From the NCBI RefSeq assembly GCF_019968605.1, contig NZ_CP082966.1:476001-540000 (forward strand): a stretch of DNA of 64,000 nt. Direction: 5' to 3'. Source of the stretch: Polaribacter litorisediminis (lineage in GTDB: Bacteria > Bacteroidota > Bacteroidia > Flavobacteriales > Flavobacteriaceae). Every line of letters begins with the position of its first letter. The first letter of the stretch is position 1. Of the stretch, positions 8,360 through 16,578 are shown one piece after another. Both the position numbers and the translations under genes were made by a program. The notes beneath the pieces were generated by a model, which saw only the letters and a program-made list of their open reading frames with translations, was not told the DNA's origin and did no database searches.

Positions 8360-9328
8360 ATGTTCAGAACTCGCAGATTAAGAAAGTCAGAAGGAATTCG
8401 CAGATTAGTTAGAGAAACTAAATTGTCTGTAGATAATTTTATTTACCCATTATTTATAGAAGAAGGAGAAAACATTGAAACTGAAATTGTTTCTATGCCA
8501 GGCATCAAACGTTTTTCTTTAGACAGAATTTCTAAAGAATTAAATGAAGTTGTTTCTTTGAATATTCCTGCAGTATTATTGTTCGGAATTCCGTCCAACA
8601 AAGATGATGAAGGTACAGAAACTTGGAACGAAAACGGAATTATGCAACAAGCAATTCGTTTTATTAAAAAAAATTATCCTAGTTTATATGTAATTACAGA
8701 TGTTTGTTTTTGCGAATATACATCGCATGGTCATTGCGGCATTATTCATGAGAATGATGTTGATAATGATGCAACTTTAGTAAATATTGCAAAACAAGTA
8801 GTTTCGCATGCAAAAGCTGGCGTAGATATGGTAGCGCCTTCAGGAATGATGGATGGAACCATAGATATGGTGCGCCAATCTTTAGACAATTCGGGGTTTG
8901 TAAACTTGCCAATTATGGCATATGCAGTAAAATATGCATCCGCTTTTTACGGGCCATTTAGAGATGCTGCAGATTCTGCACCTACTTTTGGTGATCGAAG
9001 AACCTATCAAATGGATCCTGCGAATAGAGATGAAGGAATGCGTGAAGCTACTTTTGATGATCAAGAAGGAGCCGATATTTTGATGGTAAAACCAGCATTA
9101 TCCTATTTAGATATCATTAGAGATTTAAAGAATAATTTCGACAGACCGATTGCATGTTATAATGTAAGTGGAGAATATGCAATGGTAAAAGCTGCAGCAG
9201 AAAAAGGTTGGATTGACGGTGAAAAAGTAATGATGGAAAGTTTACTATCAATGAAAAGAGCAGGAGCAGACATTATTATTACGTATTTTGCAAAGGAGGC
9301 AGCTAAAGTTTTATTAAAGGGCTGTTAA
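8360..9328 (+). CDS. hemB: Delta-aminolevulinic acid dehydratase (porphobilinogen synthase)
   Basis: The 322-residue enzyme condenses two 5-aminolevulinate molecules to porphobilinogen. The metal-binding region [15 protein letters not shown] keeps three cysteines, which indicates the zinc-dependent type. The Schiff-base lysines are seen in [16 protein letters not shown] and [13 protein letters not shown]. Length and start ([16 protein letters not shown]) are typical. The gene lies 79 bp after the hemC-hemD fusion, with a palindromic repeat in the gap. It is followed by the GIY-YIG remnant, which separates it from hemL. Confidence 0.96.
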   Translation: MFRTRRLRKSEGIRRLVRETKLSVDNFIYPLFIEEGENIETEIVSMPGIKRFSLDRISKELNEVVSLNIPAVLLFGIPSNKDDEGTETWNENGIMQQAIRFIKKNYPSLYVITDVCFCEYTSHGHCGIIHENDVDNDATLVNIAKQVVSHAKAGVDMVAPSGMMDGTIDMVRQSLDNSGFVNLPIMAYAVKYASAFYGPFRDAADSAPTFGDRRTYQMDPANRDEGMREATFDDQEGADILMVKPALSYLDIIRDLKNNFDRPIACYNVSGEYAMVKAAAEKGWIDGEKVMMESLLSMKRAGADIIITYFAKEAAKVLLKGC

Positions 9329-9375
9329 GATGTGTAATTTTATTTATAAATTAAGTAAAAAATAAATTAGCGGTC

Positions 9376-9403
9376 ATTCCTGCGAAGGCAGAAATCTCAA
9401 ACT
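9376..9403. repeat. 28-bp direct repeat, left copy
   Basis: This 28-base sequence begins ATTCCTGCGAAGGCAG and is identical to 9731-9758. It contains a near-palindrome (TTCCTGC and GGCAGAA around GAA). The two copies bracket the GIY-YIG remnant and lie just outside the hemB stop and hemL start. Confidence 0.95.
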
Positions 9404-9419
9404 TTAAAAAAGAAAATGA

Positions 9420-9723
9420 TTGTTTAAAACTCAACATCAATATTATGTTTATATTATTACAAATAAAAAAGATGGAGTTTTATACATTGGTGTTTCAAAC
9501 GATTTGGAAAGAAGAATGTTTGAGCATAAAAATAAATTGGTTGAAGCTTTTTTCATCAAGATATAATTTAGATAAATTAATTTATTTTGAAGTTTATCAA
9601 TATATTTCTAATGCTATCAAAAGAGAGAAGAATTTAAAGAAGTGGAAAAGAGATTGGAAAATAAATTTAATTATTGAAGAAAATTCTGATTGGAATGATT
9701 TATCAGAAGATTGGTTTGATTAA
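9420..9723 (+). pseudogene. Frameshifted GIY-YIG nuclease (UPF0213/UvrC-N-like)
   Basis: The first frame, read from a TTG at 9420, encodes QYYVYIITNKKDGVLYIGVS followed by NDLERRMFEHKNKLVEAF. This is the GIY-YIG core (VYIIT...YIGVS, conserved Arg, His and Glu). It then stops at 9564-9566. The second frame, ending at 9723, continues with SRYNLDKLIYFEVYQ and ends DWNDLSEDWF, the expected C-terminal half. Removing one T from the T6 run at 9548-9553 rejoins the halves at about 100 residues, so a single-base insertion explains the break. The start codon is also not ATG. Small nucleases of this type have no established physiological role. This copy should be inactive unless ribosomal slippage on the T-run restores it. 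Confidence 0.85.
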
Positions 9724-9730
9724 TTAGGAG

Positions 9731-9758
9731 ATTCCTGCGAAGGCAGAAATCTCAAACT
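9731..9758. repeat. 28-bp direct repeat, right copy
   Basis: It is identical to 9376-9403 and ends 14 bases before the hemL start codon. The centre-to-centre spacing to the left copy is 355 bp. Confidence 0.95.
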
Positions 9759-9772
9759 GGAAAAGAGTAAAT

Positions 9773-11062
9773 ATGAAATTCAAGAATTCAAAAAAATTAT
9801 ATAACAAAGGATTGGTAAACTTGGTTGGGGCAGTAAATTCTCCAGTAAGAGCATTTTCATCCGTTGGTGGAAATCCGTTGTTTATCAAAAAAGCAAAAGG
9901 AAGTAAAATTACAGACGTAGACGGAAACGAATACATAGATTTGGTGCTTTCTTACGGTCCCATGATTTTAGGACATCGTCATAAAAAGGTTCAAAAAGCA
10001 ATAACAAAGGCCTTAAAGAATGGGTATTCGTTTGGAGCCTCGACAAAAAATGAAATCAAACTAGCAAAAATAGTTTGCGATGCTTTTCCAGGAATGGACA
10101 AAGTTCGTTTTGTGAATTCTGGCACCGAAGCGGTCTTAAGTGCAGTTCGTTTGGCAAGAGCATTTACAGGAAAAGATAAAATTATAAAATTTTCTGGTTG
10201 CTACCACGGGCATCAAGACTCATTATTAGTTGCAGCCGGTTCTGGCTTAGCAACTTTAAGTTTGCCAGGTTCTAAAGGTGTTCCGGAAGGAGCCGTAAAA
10301 AACACTTTAATTGCTACATATAATGATTTAGAAAGTGTAAAAAAGCATTTTGAGGAACATGATGATATTGCAGGTGTCATTATAGAGCCAATCTGTGGCA
10401 ATATGGGAGTTGTAATTCCGCAGAATAATTTTTTAAAAGAATTGAAAGCCTACATAGAAACCAAAGGAGCGCTATTAATTGCAGATGAGGTTATGACAGG
10501 TTTTCGTTCTAAATTTGGTGGTGCGCAAGAATTACTGGGGGTTACAGCAGATATTACTTGTTTAGGAAAGGTAATTGGTGGCGGTTTTCCTGTAGGAGCT
10601 TACGGAGCGAGAAATGAAATTATGCAAGAAGTTGCCCCTTTAGGAGGCATGTATCAAGCAGGAACGTTAAGTGGAAATCCGATTGCAATGGCAGGCGGAA
10701 TAGCAACTTTAACCGAAGTGAAGAGACAGAATCCGTATGATCAGTTTAATGAAACTGCGGCTATTTTAGAAGTGATTTTATTAGAGACTGCGAAAAAATA
10801 CAATGTAGATTTGGTTGTGAATCGTTTTGGTTCTATGATGAATCCATTTTTTACAAAAGAAAAAGTGACGAATTTTGCTGAAGCTCAGACTTCGGATACG
10901 AATAAGTTTGCGATTTTCTTTTGGGAAATGATTAAAAATGGTGTGTTTTTACCCCCAAGTCAATTTGAAGCTTGGTTTTTATCATCAGCAATTAAAGACA
11001 AAGACATTAAAAAAATAGCAGAGGCAGTTGATAAGGCCATGTTTGCAGTTTCAAAAATATAA
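9773..11062 (+). CDS. hemL: Glutamate-1-semialdehyde 2,1-aminomutase
   Basis: This 429-residue class III aminotransferase converts glutamate-1-semialdehyde to 5-aminolevulinate with pyridoxal phosphate. It has the N-terminal GAVNSPVRAFSSVGGNP signature, the cofactor-binding NSGTEAVLSAVRLAR, the LIADEVMTGFR aspartate, and the Schiff-base lysine in CLGKVIGGGFPVGAYG. The repeat-flanked GIY-YIG remnant lies directly upstream, so hemL may be separated from a promoter that originally served it together with hemB. The lipoprotein gene follows after 3 bp. Confidence 0.96.
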   Translation: MKFKNSKKLYNKGLVNLVGAVNSPVRAFSSVGGNPLFIKKAKGSKITDVDGNEYIDLVLSYGPMILGHRHKKVQKAITKALKNGYSFGASTKNEIKLAKIVCDAFPGMDKVRFVNSGTEAVLSAVRLARAFTGKDKIIKFSGCYHGHQDSLLVAAGSGLATLSLPGSKGVPEGAVKNTLIATYNDLESVKKHFEEHDDIAGVIIEPICGNMGVVIPQNNFLKELKAYIETKGALLIADEVMTGFRSKFGGAQELLGVTADITCLGKVIGGGFPVGAYGARNEIMQEVAPLGGMYQAGTLSGNPIAMAGGIATLTEVKRQNPYDQFNETAAILEVILLETAKKYNVDLVVNRFGSMMNPFFTKEKVTNFAEAQTSDTNKFAIFFWEMIKNGVFLPPSQFEAWFLSSAIKDKDIKKIAEAVDKAMFAVSKI

Positions 11063-11065
11063 AAG

Positions 11066-11512
11066 ATGAAAACAGTGATCACGATTTTGTTTAGTTTGTT
11101 ACTAGTAGGTTGTCCTAAAAACCAAGAAGGAGGTTTTACGTCGCTGTCTAAAGGAAGTTTATTTGGAAATGGTGCGGAAGGATTTAAAAAAGAGAACCTT
11201 GTAATTTCTTCAAAACAAGAATGGAAATCTTTTTTATCAAAAATAGATACTACAAATAAAGTTTCTAACACATTTGAAAATGTAATTGATTTTTCAAAAG
11301 AAATGGTTCTTGTTTGTATGGATAAGGTTCGGAATTCAGGAGGATTTTCAGTTGAAATTATAGAAGTTACACAAGAAAAAGATACTGTATTCATTAAAAT
11401 AAAAAGAAAAGGTCCAAAACCCATGAGTATGGCAACTACTGTTATAAAGCAACCTTATCATATTGTGAAAATTAATAAGACAAATAAGGAAATAAAATTT
11501 CTAGAGTTATAA
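11066..11512 (+). CDS. PrcB_C-like domain lipoprotein
   Basis: The 148-residue product has a lipoprotein signal (LLLVGCPKN, lipidation Cys17). The body resembles the PrcB C-terminal domain in its [10 protein letters not shown] segment, the [15 protein letters not shown] strand, a [12 protein letters not shown] strand and a terminal [15 protein letters not shown] strand. PrcB was described as a partner of the dentilisin protease complex, but single-domain bacterial homologues have no fixed function. It sits 3 bp after hemL and 5 bp before hemE, so it is co-transcribed with heme genes. A role in heme metabolism is not shown. Confidence 0.65.
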   Translation: MKTVITILFSLLLVGCPKNQEGGFTSLSKGSLFGNGAEGFKKENLVISSKQEWKSFLSKIDTTNKVSNTFENVIDFSKEMVLVCMDKVRNSGGFSVEIIEVTQEKDTVFIKIKRKGPKPMSMATTVIKQPYHIVKINKTNKEIKFLEL

Positions 11513-11517
11513 AAATT

Positions 11518-12549
11518 ATGATTAAAAACGACTTATTTTTAAGAGCTTTACAAGGAGAAACTGTAGACAGGCCACCCGTTTGGATGATGCGTCAAGCAGG
11601 GAGATATTTACCAGAATTTCAGGTAATCAAAAAGAAATACGATTTTTTTACCCGCTGCAGAACACCAGAATTAGCATCAGAAATTACAGTGCAACCTATC
11701 AGAAGATATGGTATGGATGCTGCAATTTTATTTTCAGATATCTTGGTCATTCCGCAAGCAATGAATATTGAAGTGGAAATGAAACCCAATTTCGGACCTT
11801 ATTTACCAAATCCTATTCGCAATCAAAAAGATTTAGATCGCGTAATTGTTCCTGATGTTCATGAAACTTTGGGGTATGTAATCGAAGCTATAAAAGCTAC
11901 CAAAGAAAAGTTAAATGATGAGGTTCCGTTAATTGGTTTTGCTGGTTCACCTTGGACAATTTTATGTTATTGTGTACAAGGTCAGGGTTCTAAAAACTTT
12001 GATAAAGCAAAAGAATTATGTTTTACGAATCCTGTTGTTGCACATTCTTTACTTCAAAAAATTACAGACACAACAATTGCATATTTAAGGGCAAAAGTTG
12101 AAGCTGGTGTAAATGCTGTTCAGATATTTGATTCTTGGGGAGGAATGCTGTCTCCGATAGATTATCAAGAATTTTCTTGGCAATATATGCAGCAAATAAT
12201 TGATGCTTTAAAAGATAGCACACCCGTAATCGCATTCGGAAAAGGGTGTTGGTTTGCTTTGGATAAAATGGCAAAATCAGGCGCTTCTGCTTTGGGAGTA
12301 GATTGGACCTGTTCTGCCAGAAATGCACGTTATTTATCAGGAGGAAATATTACTTTACAGGGTAATTTTGATCCTTCAAGATTGTTATCGCCTCCATCAG
12401 AAATTAAGAAGATGGTACATCAAATGATCAATGATTTCGGAAAAGATAAATATATTGTAAATTTAGGTCACGGAATTTTACCAAATATTCCTGTAGAAAA
12501 TGCAAAAGCGTTTGTAGATGCTGTGAAAGAATATAAAAGCCCATCTTAA
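11518..12549 (+). CDS. hemE: Uroporphyrinogen decarboxylase
   Basis: The 343-residue enzyme removes four carboxyl groups from uroporphyrinogen III to give coproporphyrinogen III. The N-terminal signature [17 protein letters not shown] is intact, including the substrate-binding arginines, and the second signature [16 protein letters not shown] follows. The catalytic aspartate is in [11 protein letters not shown], and the C-terminus has [20 protein letters not shown]. Length and start are typical. It lies 5 bp after the lipoprotein gene and is followed by a compound palindromic repeat. Confidence 0.97.
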   Translation: MIKNDLFLRALQGETVDRPPVWMMRQAGRYLPEFQVIKKKYDFFTRCRTPELASEITVQPIRRYGMDAAILFSDILVIPQAMNIEVEMKPNFGPYLPNPIRNQKDLDRVIVPDVHETLGYVIEAIKATKEKLNDEVPLIGFAGSPWTILCYCVQGQGSKNFDKAKELCFTNPVVAHSLLQKITDTTIAYLRAKVEAGVNAVQIFDSWGGMLSPIDYQEFSWQYMQQIIDALKDSTPVIAFGKGCWFALDKMAKSGASALGVDWTCSARNARYLSGGNITLQGNFDPSRLLSPPSEIKKMVHQMINDFGKDKYIVNLGHGILPNIPVENAKAFVDAVKEYKSPS

Positions 12550-12616
12550 TCTTCCCAAAGGGAAGAAAAACTTGTGGTTTTAAGTATGAGTTTCCTTTCC
12601 TTTGGAAAGGATTAAG
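12545..12616. repeat. Compound palindromic element between hemE and the EI24 gene
   Basis: Two hairpins (CTTCCC-AAA-GGGAAG at 12551-12565 and CCTTTCC-TTT-GGAAAGG at 12594-12610) are enclosed by inverted termini CTTAATC (12545-12551) and GATTAAG (12610-12616). The left end overlaps the hemE stop and the right end is 10 bases before the next ATG. Confidence 0.8.
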
Positions 12617-12625
12617 GATAGGGTA

Positions 12626-13384
12626 ATGATTAAAAACATCATTTTAGGGATTAAAGAATATGCAGGCGCTTTCGAATTGATTTCAAAACTAAAACTTTGG
12701 AAATATTTTGCCATTCCTATTTTGATAAGTATTGTTACAGCAATTTTTATAGGAATTGAAGCGTATGTTTTATCTGATAATGTAGGTGCATACATCAGTA
12801 ATATATGGACTTGGGATTGGGGTAAAGAAACATTTACATCCATTAGTAATTTTATAGGAGGTTTAATTGTATTAATAATTGGTTTAATTTTATATAAACA
12901 CATTATTATGGCTTTTTCAGCACCTTTTATGAGTCCTGTTTCAGAAAAAATTGAAAAACACTTTTACGGAGATGTAACGCATCTCTATAGAAAAACTACA
13001 AATACACAGCAATTAATTAGAGGAATCAGAATAAATATTAGAAATTTAATTAGAGAATTACTAATTACGTTACCTCTATTGTTATTAAAATTTATACCGA
13101 TTGTAAATATATTATCAACATTGGCTTTATTTTTTGTACAATCTTATTATGCTGGTTTTGGGAATATGGATTATACCTTAGAACGTCATTTTGATTATAA
13201 GAAAAGCGTTCATTTTGTTGATAAAAATAAAGGATATGCTATTGGAAATGGAATTGTTTTTATGTTATTTTTATTACTTCCGATTATTGGAATTATTCTT
13301 GTTTTACCATTATCGGTTACTGCAGCCTCAACAAGTACACTGAAAATTTTACACGGAAATCCTAAAATTGTTTATGAAAAATAA
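12626..13384 (+). CDS. EI24/CysZ-like integral membrane protein
   Basis: The start is taken at ATG 12626 (MIKNIILGIKEYAGAFELIS). An in-frame TTG at 12602 lies inside the palindromic element and gives an atypical leader. The 252-residue product has several long hydrophobic segments and the EI24 family motif around ILYKHIIMAFSAPFMSPVSE, then the region FVQSYYAGFGNMDYTLER that resembles CysZ. CysZ transports sulfate in enterobacteria, but the function of flavobacterial EI24 proteins is not established. It is located between hemE and hemF and is conceivably co-transcribed. Confidence 0.75.
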   Translation: MIKNIILGIKEYAGAFELISKLKLWKYFAIPILISIVTAIFIGIEAYVLSDNVGAYISNIWTWDWGKETFTSISNFIGGLIVLIIGLILYKHIIMAFSAPFMSPVSEKIEKHFYGDVTHLYRKTTNTQQLIRGIRINIRNLIRELLITLPLLLLKFIPIVNILSTLALFFVQSYYAGFGNMDYTLERHFDYKKSVHFVDKNKGYAIGNGIVFMLFLLLPIIGIILVLPLSVTAASTSTLKILHGNPKIVYEK

Positions 13385-13483
13385 ATTAGAGCTCAAAAAC
13401 AGATAATTTACCCAATAAAGAATTTATTAAATTAACAAATCCTTTTATAAATATCGGGAACACCTGCAAAATGTCAATAACCT

Positions 13484-13512
13484 CCTGCAAGGTTTCTTTT
13501 TAACCTTGTAGG
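13484..13512. repeat. REP-type palindrome upstream of the RAYT
   Basis: Arms CCTGCAAGGTT (13484-13494) and AACCTTGTAGG (13502-13512) form a hairpin with one G-T pair and a 7-nt loop, 20 bases before the RAYT start. A related half-site (CACCTGCAA) lies about 20 bases upstream. Further copies lie inside the fused gene. Confidence 0.88.
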
Positions 13513-13532
13513 TGTTAAAAATTTAAAAATTA

Positions 13533-15161
13533 ATGAAATTAGAAATTTTAGAAAAAGATAAATATTATCATATTTTTAATAGAGGTATTAATGGTAATAC
13601 CATTTTTGACAGTGATGAAAATATGAGGTATTTTTTAACTTTAATAAACAAATATCTTTCAGGTAAAGTTTCTGTTTTATCTTATTGTTTACTAAAAAAT
13701 CATTATCATTTTTTAGTGAGAATTGATTGTGAAGGAGAAGAAGCAACTCAACTCTTTTCTAATTTATTAAATTCTTATGCAAAAGCATTTAATAAACAGC
13801 AAAAAAGAACAGGTAGTTTGTTTGAAAAACATTTCAAAAGAAAAAATATAACTACGGATGAATATTTGAAAAATAGTATTCTCTACATTCATAAAAACCC
13901 TCAAAATCATAATATAATTTCTGATTTTTCAAAGTATAAATTTTCTTCTTATAATGAAATTATAAATTTTAAATCAGATTTGATTTCTGTGGATGAAGTT
14001 ATTACGTTATTTGATGATAAAAACAATTTTATTTTTTGTCATAAAAATCCGATAATGGACGAAAAAGAAAACCTACAAGGTTCTGAAAACCTTGTAGGAA
14101 GTTCTGGAAAAGTTTCAGGAAGTTTTGAAAACCTTGCAGGAGAATATCAAGATAATTTTGGAAAGAATAAATATACCTACAAGGTTTTGGAAACCTTGCA
14201 GGACAAGTCACATAGATTGCAGGAAGTTCCAGAAAATTTCCAGGAAAACAATATTAGTCTTAAAAATAAATTCTACAAATACATAGAAAACCTTCAAGAT
14301 ACAATTACTTCTAAATTAGAAAAAGTTGATGGGAAAGCCAAGTTTGAAGAAGATCTTTGGGAGAGAAAAGAAGGAGGAGGAGGTAGAACGCGTGTTCTTG
14401 AAAATGGTGCTGTTTTTGAAAAAGGAGGTGTCAATATTTCTGCAGTTCATGGCGAATTACCAGAAGCCTTAAGAAATCAGTTTCAGGTAAAAGAAGGAAA
14501 TTTCTTTGCCTGTGGATTGAGTTTAGTGTTACATCCAATCAATCCTTTTGTGCCAACGGTGCATGCAAATTGGCGTTATTTCGAAATGTATGATGCAGAA
14601 GGAAATGTGGTAACACAATGGTTTGGTGGCGGACAAGATTTAACACCTTATTATTTATTTGATGAAGATGCTACTCATTTTCATGCTGTTTGTAAATCTG
14701 CTTGCGACAAACATCATTTAGAATTTTATCCGAAGTTTAAAAAAACCTGTGATGAATATTTTTGGAATTCACATAGAAACGAAGCACGTGGAATTGGTGG
14801 TTTATTCTTTGACTATTTAAAGGAAAACGAGGAGTTTTCTATTGAAGATCGATTCAATTTTGTGACAGAAGTCGGTAATAGCTTTTTAAATAGTTACGTT
14901 CCCATAGTTGAAAAAAGAAGAGGGTTTGAATTTACAAAAGAACATAAAGATTGGCAAGAAGTTAGAAGAGGTCGTTATGTAGAATTTAATTTGGTCCATG
15001 ATAGAGGAACTTTATTTGGCTTAAAAACAAACGGAAGAATTGAAAGTATTCTTATGAGTTTACCTCCAATAGTGCAATGGAAATACAATCATCATCCAGA
15101 AGAGAATTCAGAAGAAGCGAGACTTTTACATGTTTTGGCAAATCCTAAAGATTGGATTTAA
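13533..15161 (+). CDS. hemF: RAYT (Y1 transposase) fused in frame to HemF coproporphyrinogen III oxidase
   Basis: The open frame is 542 codons. Residues 1-172 are a complete REP-associated tyrosine transposase: YYHIFNRGINGN, the metal-binding HYH in LKNHYHFLVRI (His57, His59), and the catalytic tyrosine in LYIHKNPQNH (Tyr118). Residues 175-242 are a low-complexity linker that translates the REP palindromes (ENLQGSENLVG, FENLAG, YKVLETLQD). Residues 243-542 are full-length oxygen-dependent HemF, with WERKEGGGGRTRVLENGAVF, the histidine-rich VHANWRYFEMY region and FGLKTNGRIESILMSLPP. Where HemF homologues begin with Met-Lys there is CTT at 14259, so the native start codon is gone. HemF must come from the fusion or from an internal start (ATG 14055 or TTG 14217). 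No other hemF or hemN is in the window. Confidence 0.9.
   Translation: MKLEILEKDKYYHIFNRGINGNTIFDSDENMRYFLTLINKYLSGKVSVLSYCLLKNHYHFLVRIDCEGEEATQLFSNLLNSYAKAFNKQQKRTGSLFEKHFKRKNITTDEYLKNSILYIHKNPQNHNIISDFSKYKFSSYNEIINFKSDLISVDEVITLFDDKNNFIFCHKNPIMDEKENLQGSENLVGSSGKVSGSFENLAGEYQDNFGKNKYTYKVLETLQDKSHRLQEVPENFQENNISLKNKFYKYIENLQDTITSKLEKVDGKAKFEEDLWERKEGGGGRTRVLENGAVFEKGGVNISAVHGELPEALRNQFQVKEGNFFACGLSLVLHPINPFVPTVHANWRYFEMYDAEGNVVTQWFGGGQDLTPYYLFDEDATHFHAVCKSACDKHHLEFYPKFKKTCDEYFWNSHRNEARGIGGLFFDYLKENEEFSIEDRFNFVTEVGNSFLNSYVPIVEKRRGFEFTKEHKDWQEVRRGRYVEFNLVHDRGTLFGLKTNGRIESILMSLPPIVQWKYNHHPEENSEEARLLHVLANPKDWI
14072..14098. repeat. REP palindrome inside the RAYT-HemF linker
   Basis: Arms CCTACAAGGTT (14072-14082) and AACCTTGTAGG (14088-14098) are perfectly complementary around a 5-nt loop. 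They are translated in frame as part of the linker. The right half matches the right half of the upstream palindrome 13484-13512. Confidence 0.92.
14130..14140. repeat. REP half-site inside the linker
   Basis: AACCTTGCAGG is one arm of the same palindrome family. Its left arm is degenerate (GGAAAAGTTTCAGGAAG precedes it). Confidence 0.7.
14176..14202. repeat. REP palindrome inside the linker, second full copy
   Basis: Arms CCTACAAGGTTT (14176-14187) and AAACCTTGCAGG (14191-14202) pair with one G-T wobble. It lies 57 bases before the first HemF codon. A degenerate relative (TTGCAGGAAG) follows. Confidence 0.9.
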
Positions 15162-15169
15162 AAGAAAAA

Positions 15170-15195
15170 AGCAGGAACTAAGTTCCTGCTTTTTA
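15170..15195. terminator. Bidirectional terminator between hemF and the porin gene
   Basis: AGCAGGAA and TTCCTGCT form an 8-bp stem with a 5-nt loop. An A-run precedes it and a T-run follows, so it can serve both convergent genes. Confidence 0.85.
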
Positions 15196-15216
15196 GATTA
15201 ATTCAAATAATAATTA

Positions 15217-16536
15217 TTAGAAAGAAATTACGGCTTCTACAACTAAACCATTCATTTCTGCACCAGATAATATGTTAGACCAAACAGATGTATCAGAATT
15301 GTAAGATTGTTTTACATACTCAGCTTTTACAAGTACATTTTTTGTCATAAACCAACCAGCTCCAATATTTGTTCTTGTAATTTTTTGATCATTTGGTTTT
15401 GTTGTGCCAGAAGCATAACCTTCATTTCCGTTTACAGAATTATATCTACCTGCAACGTAGAATTGGCCTTGTTCACCAAATCTGTATAGAAGTTCAGTTC
15501 CTAGTTGTGTAAAAGAACCTTTTTCGTCTCCTTCGATTCTATTTCCTTTACTTGTTTCGTAAATTCCGAAGAATTCTAGGCCTTTATATTGTATAAATGG
15601 ATTAATTTGATATGAGGCATTGTTTTTAAAGCCTGGAGTAAATCTTCCAGAAAAATCTCCACTACCAGCTAAGTTACCACCAATATTTGCATTAAAAATA
15701 TTGTAATATCTTGATCCTGCTCTGTCTCCACTATACAAGTGATCTCCATTATTATAACCACTTTCACTAATAAAAGAACCTGTTAAACGAACTCTCAAAG
15801 CTTCGTTTACTTGACGATCGATACCTAATTTACCATAAAAAGTAACTTTTAAATCCTTTTCACCTAAAATAGCACCTGTACTTCTACTTGTAATGGTTTG
15901 ATCTACAGTTGGGTTTAACAACCCATTAGAGATACCAGCAACAAAAATATAGTCTTTTGGTTGCACATTAATTTCAATAAAAGGTTCAACAGTATAAGAA
16001 TCCATTAAATAGTTACCTACAAAAGGGTTGTAAATAGCCATGGCGTTATCAGACCTTCTAAAATGAGCATCACCATAATTTAATTGATCCACACCAATTC
16101 TTATTGTAGTTACATCCATAATATTCTTTAAAAAATCTTGTTTAATAAAGTTAAGTCTATCCATTTGTATATGCCCCCCTTTTACCCAAGTTTCATTATG
16201 ATGTCTAGATGAAAGAAAAGTTCTTAAATGCATTCTTACACCATCGGCCAATTGTACATCAAAATTTAAGTTAGCGGTTGGTAAATTTACATTTCCACCA
16301 ATTGCTGCTAGATTGTTAGCATCATTAGAATGATCCACTGCTTGAAATTGTATGGCAAAATCACCACCTACTCTTATTTTTACTTTTTCGAACTCTACAT
16401 TATTATCTTTTTTTGTTTCAAATACATTTAATCCATCATATCCTGCTTGCCTAAAATATTGTATTTCCTGTGCATTTGTATTTAACCAACCTAAGGTTAA
16501 AAGCAGCGCTAATAAAGTGTTTTTAATTGTTTTCAT
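15217..16536 (-). CDS. Porin-like outer membrane beta-barrel protein
   Basis: The 439-residue protein starts with a signal peptide (LLALLLTLGWLNTNAQ) and contains alternating amphipathic strands with frequent Gly, Asn and aromatic residues. It ends in GLVVEAVISF, the C-terminal phenylalanine typical of outer-membrane barrels. Segments such as VKIRVGGDFAIQFQAVDHS and MHLRTFLSSRHHNETWVKGG resemble phosphate-selective or alginate-type porin-like barrels, but the substrate cannot be assigned. It lies 42 bp downstream of the YceI gene on the same strand and is presumably expressed from the YceI promoter. Confidence 0.75.
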   Translation of the reverse strand: MKTIKNTLLALLLTLGWLNTNAQEIQYFRQAGYDGLNVFETKKDNNVEFEKVKIRVGGDFAIQFQAVDHSNDANNLAAIGGNVNLPTANLNFDVQLADGVRMHLRTFLSSRHHNETWVKGGHIQMDRLNFIKQDFLKNIMDVTTIRIGVDQLNYGDAHFRRSDNAMAIYNPFVGNYLMDSYTVEPFIEINVQPKDYIFVAGISNGLLNPTVDQTITSRSTGAILGEKDLKVTFYGKLGIDRQVNEALRVRLTGSFISESGYNNGDHLYSGDRAGSRYYNIFNANIGGNLAGSGDFSGRFTPGFKNNASYQINPFIQYKGLEFFGIYETSKGNRIEGDEKGSFTQLGTELLYRFGEQGQFYVAGRYNSVNGNEGYASGTTKPNDQKITRTNIGAGWFMTKNVLVKAEYVKQSYNSDTSVWSNILSGAEMNGLVVEAVISF

Positions 16537-16578
16537 AATTATTTAAGTTTATTATTGTAGTTTGTTATTTATTATTTA

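Larger units (their letters stand above)
13484..14202 (+). mobile_element. RAYT/REP module inserted at the 5' end of hemF
   Basis: The module consists of the upstream palindrome (13484-13512), the RAYT coding part (13533 to about 14048) and the downstream palindromes (14072-14098, half-site 14130-14140, and 14176-14202). RAYTs are single-domain Y1 nucleases related to IS200/IS605 transposases that bind REP hairpins near their own genes. All parts are present. The right boundary is taken at the last clear palindrome, and the original target site cannot be recognised. Confidence 0.8.

Noticed and set aside
10960..11424. 154-codon minus-strand frame over hemL and the lipoprotein gene
   Set aside because: It spans two real genes on the other strand and has no recognisable domain or promoter.
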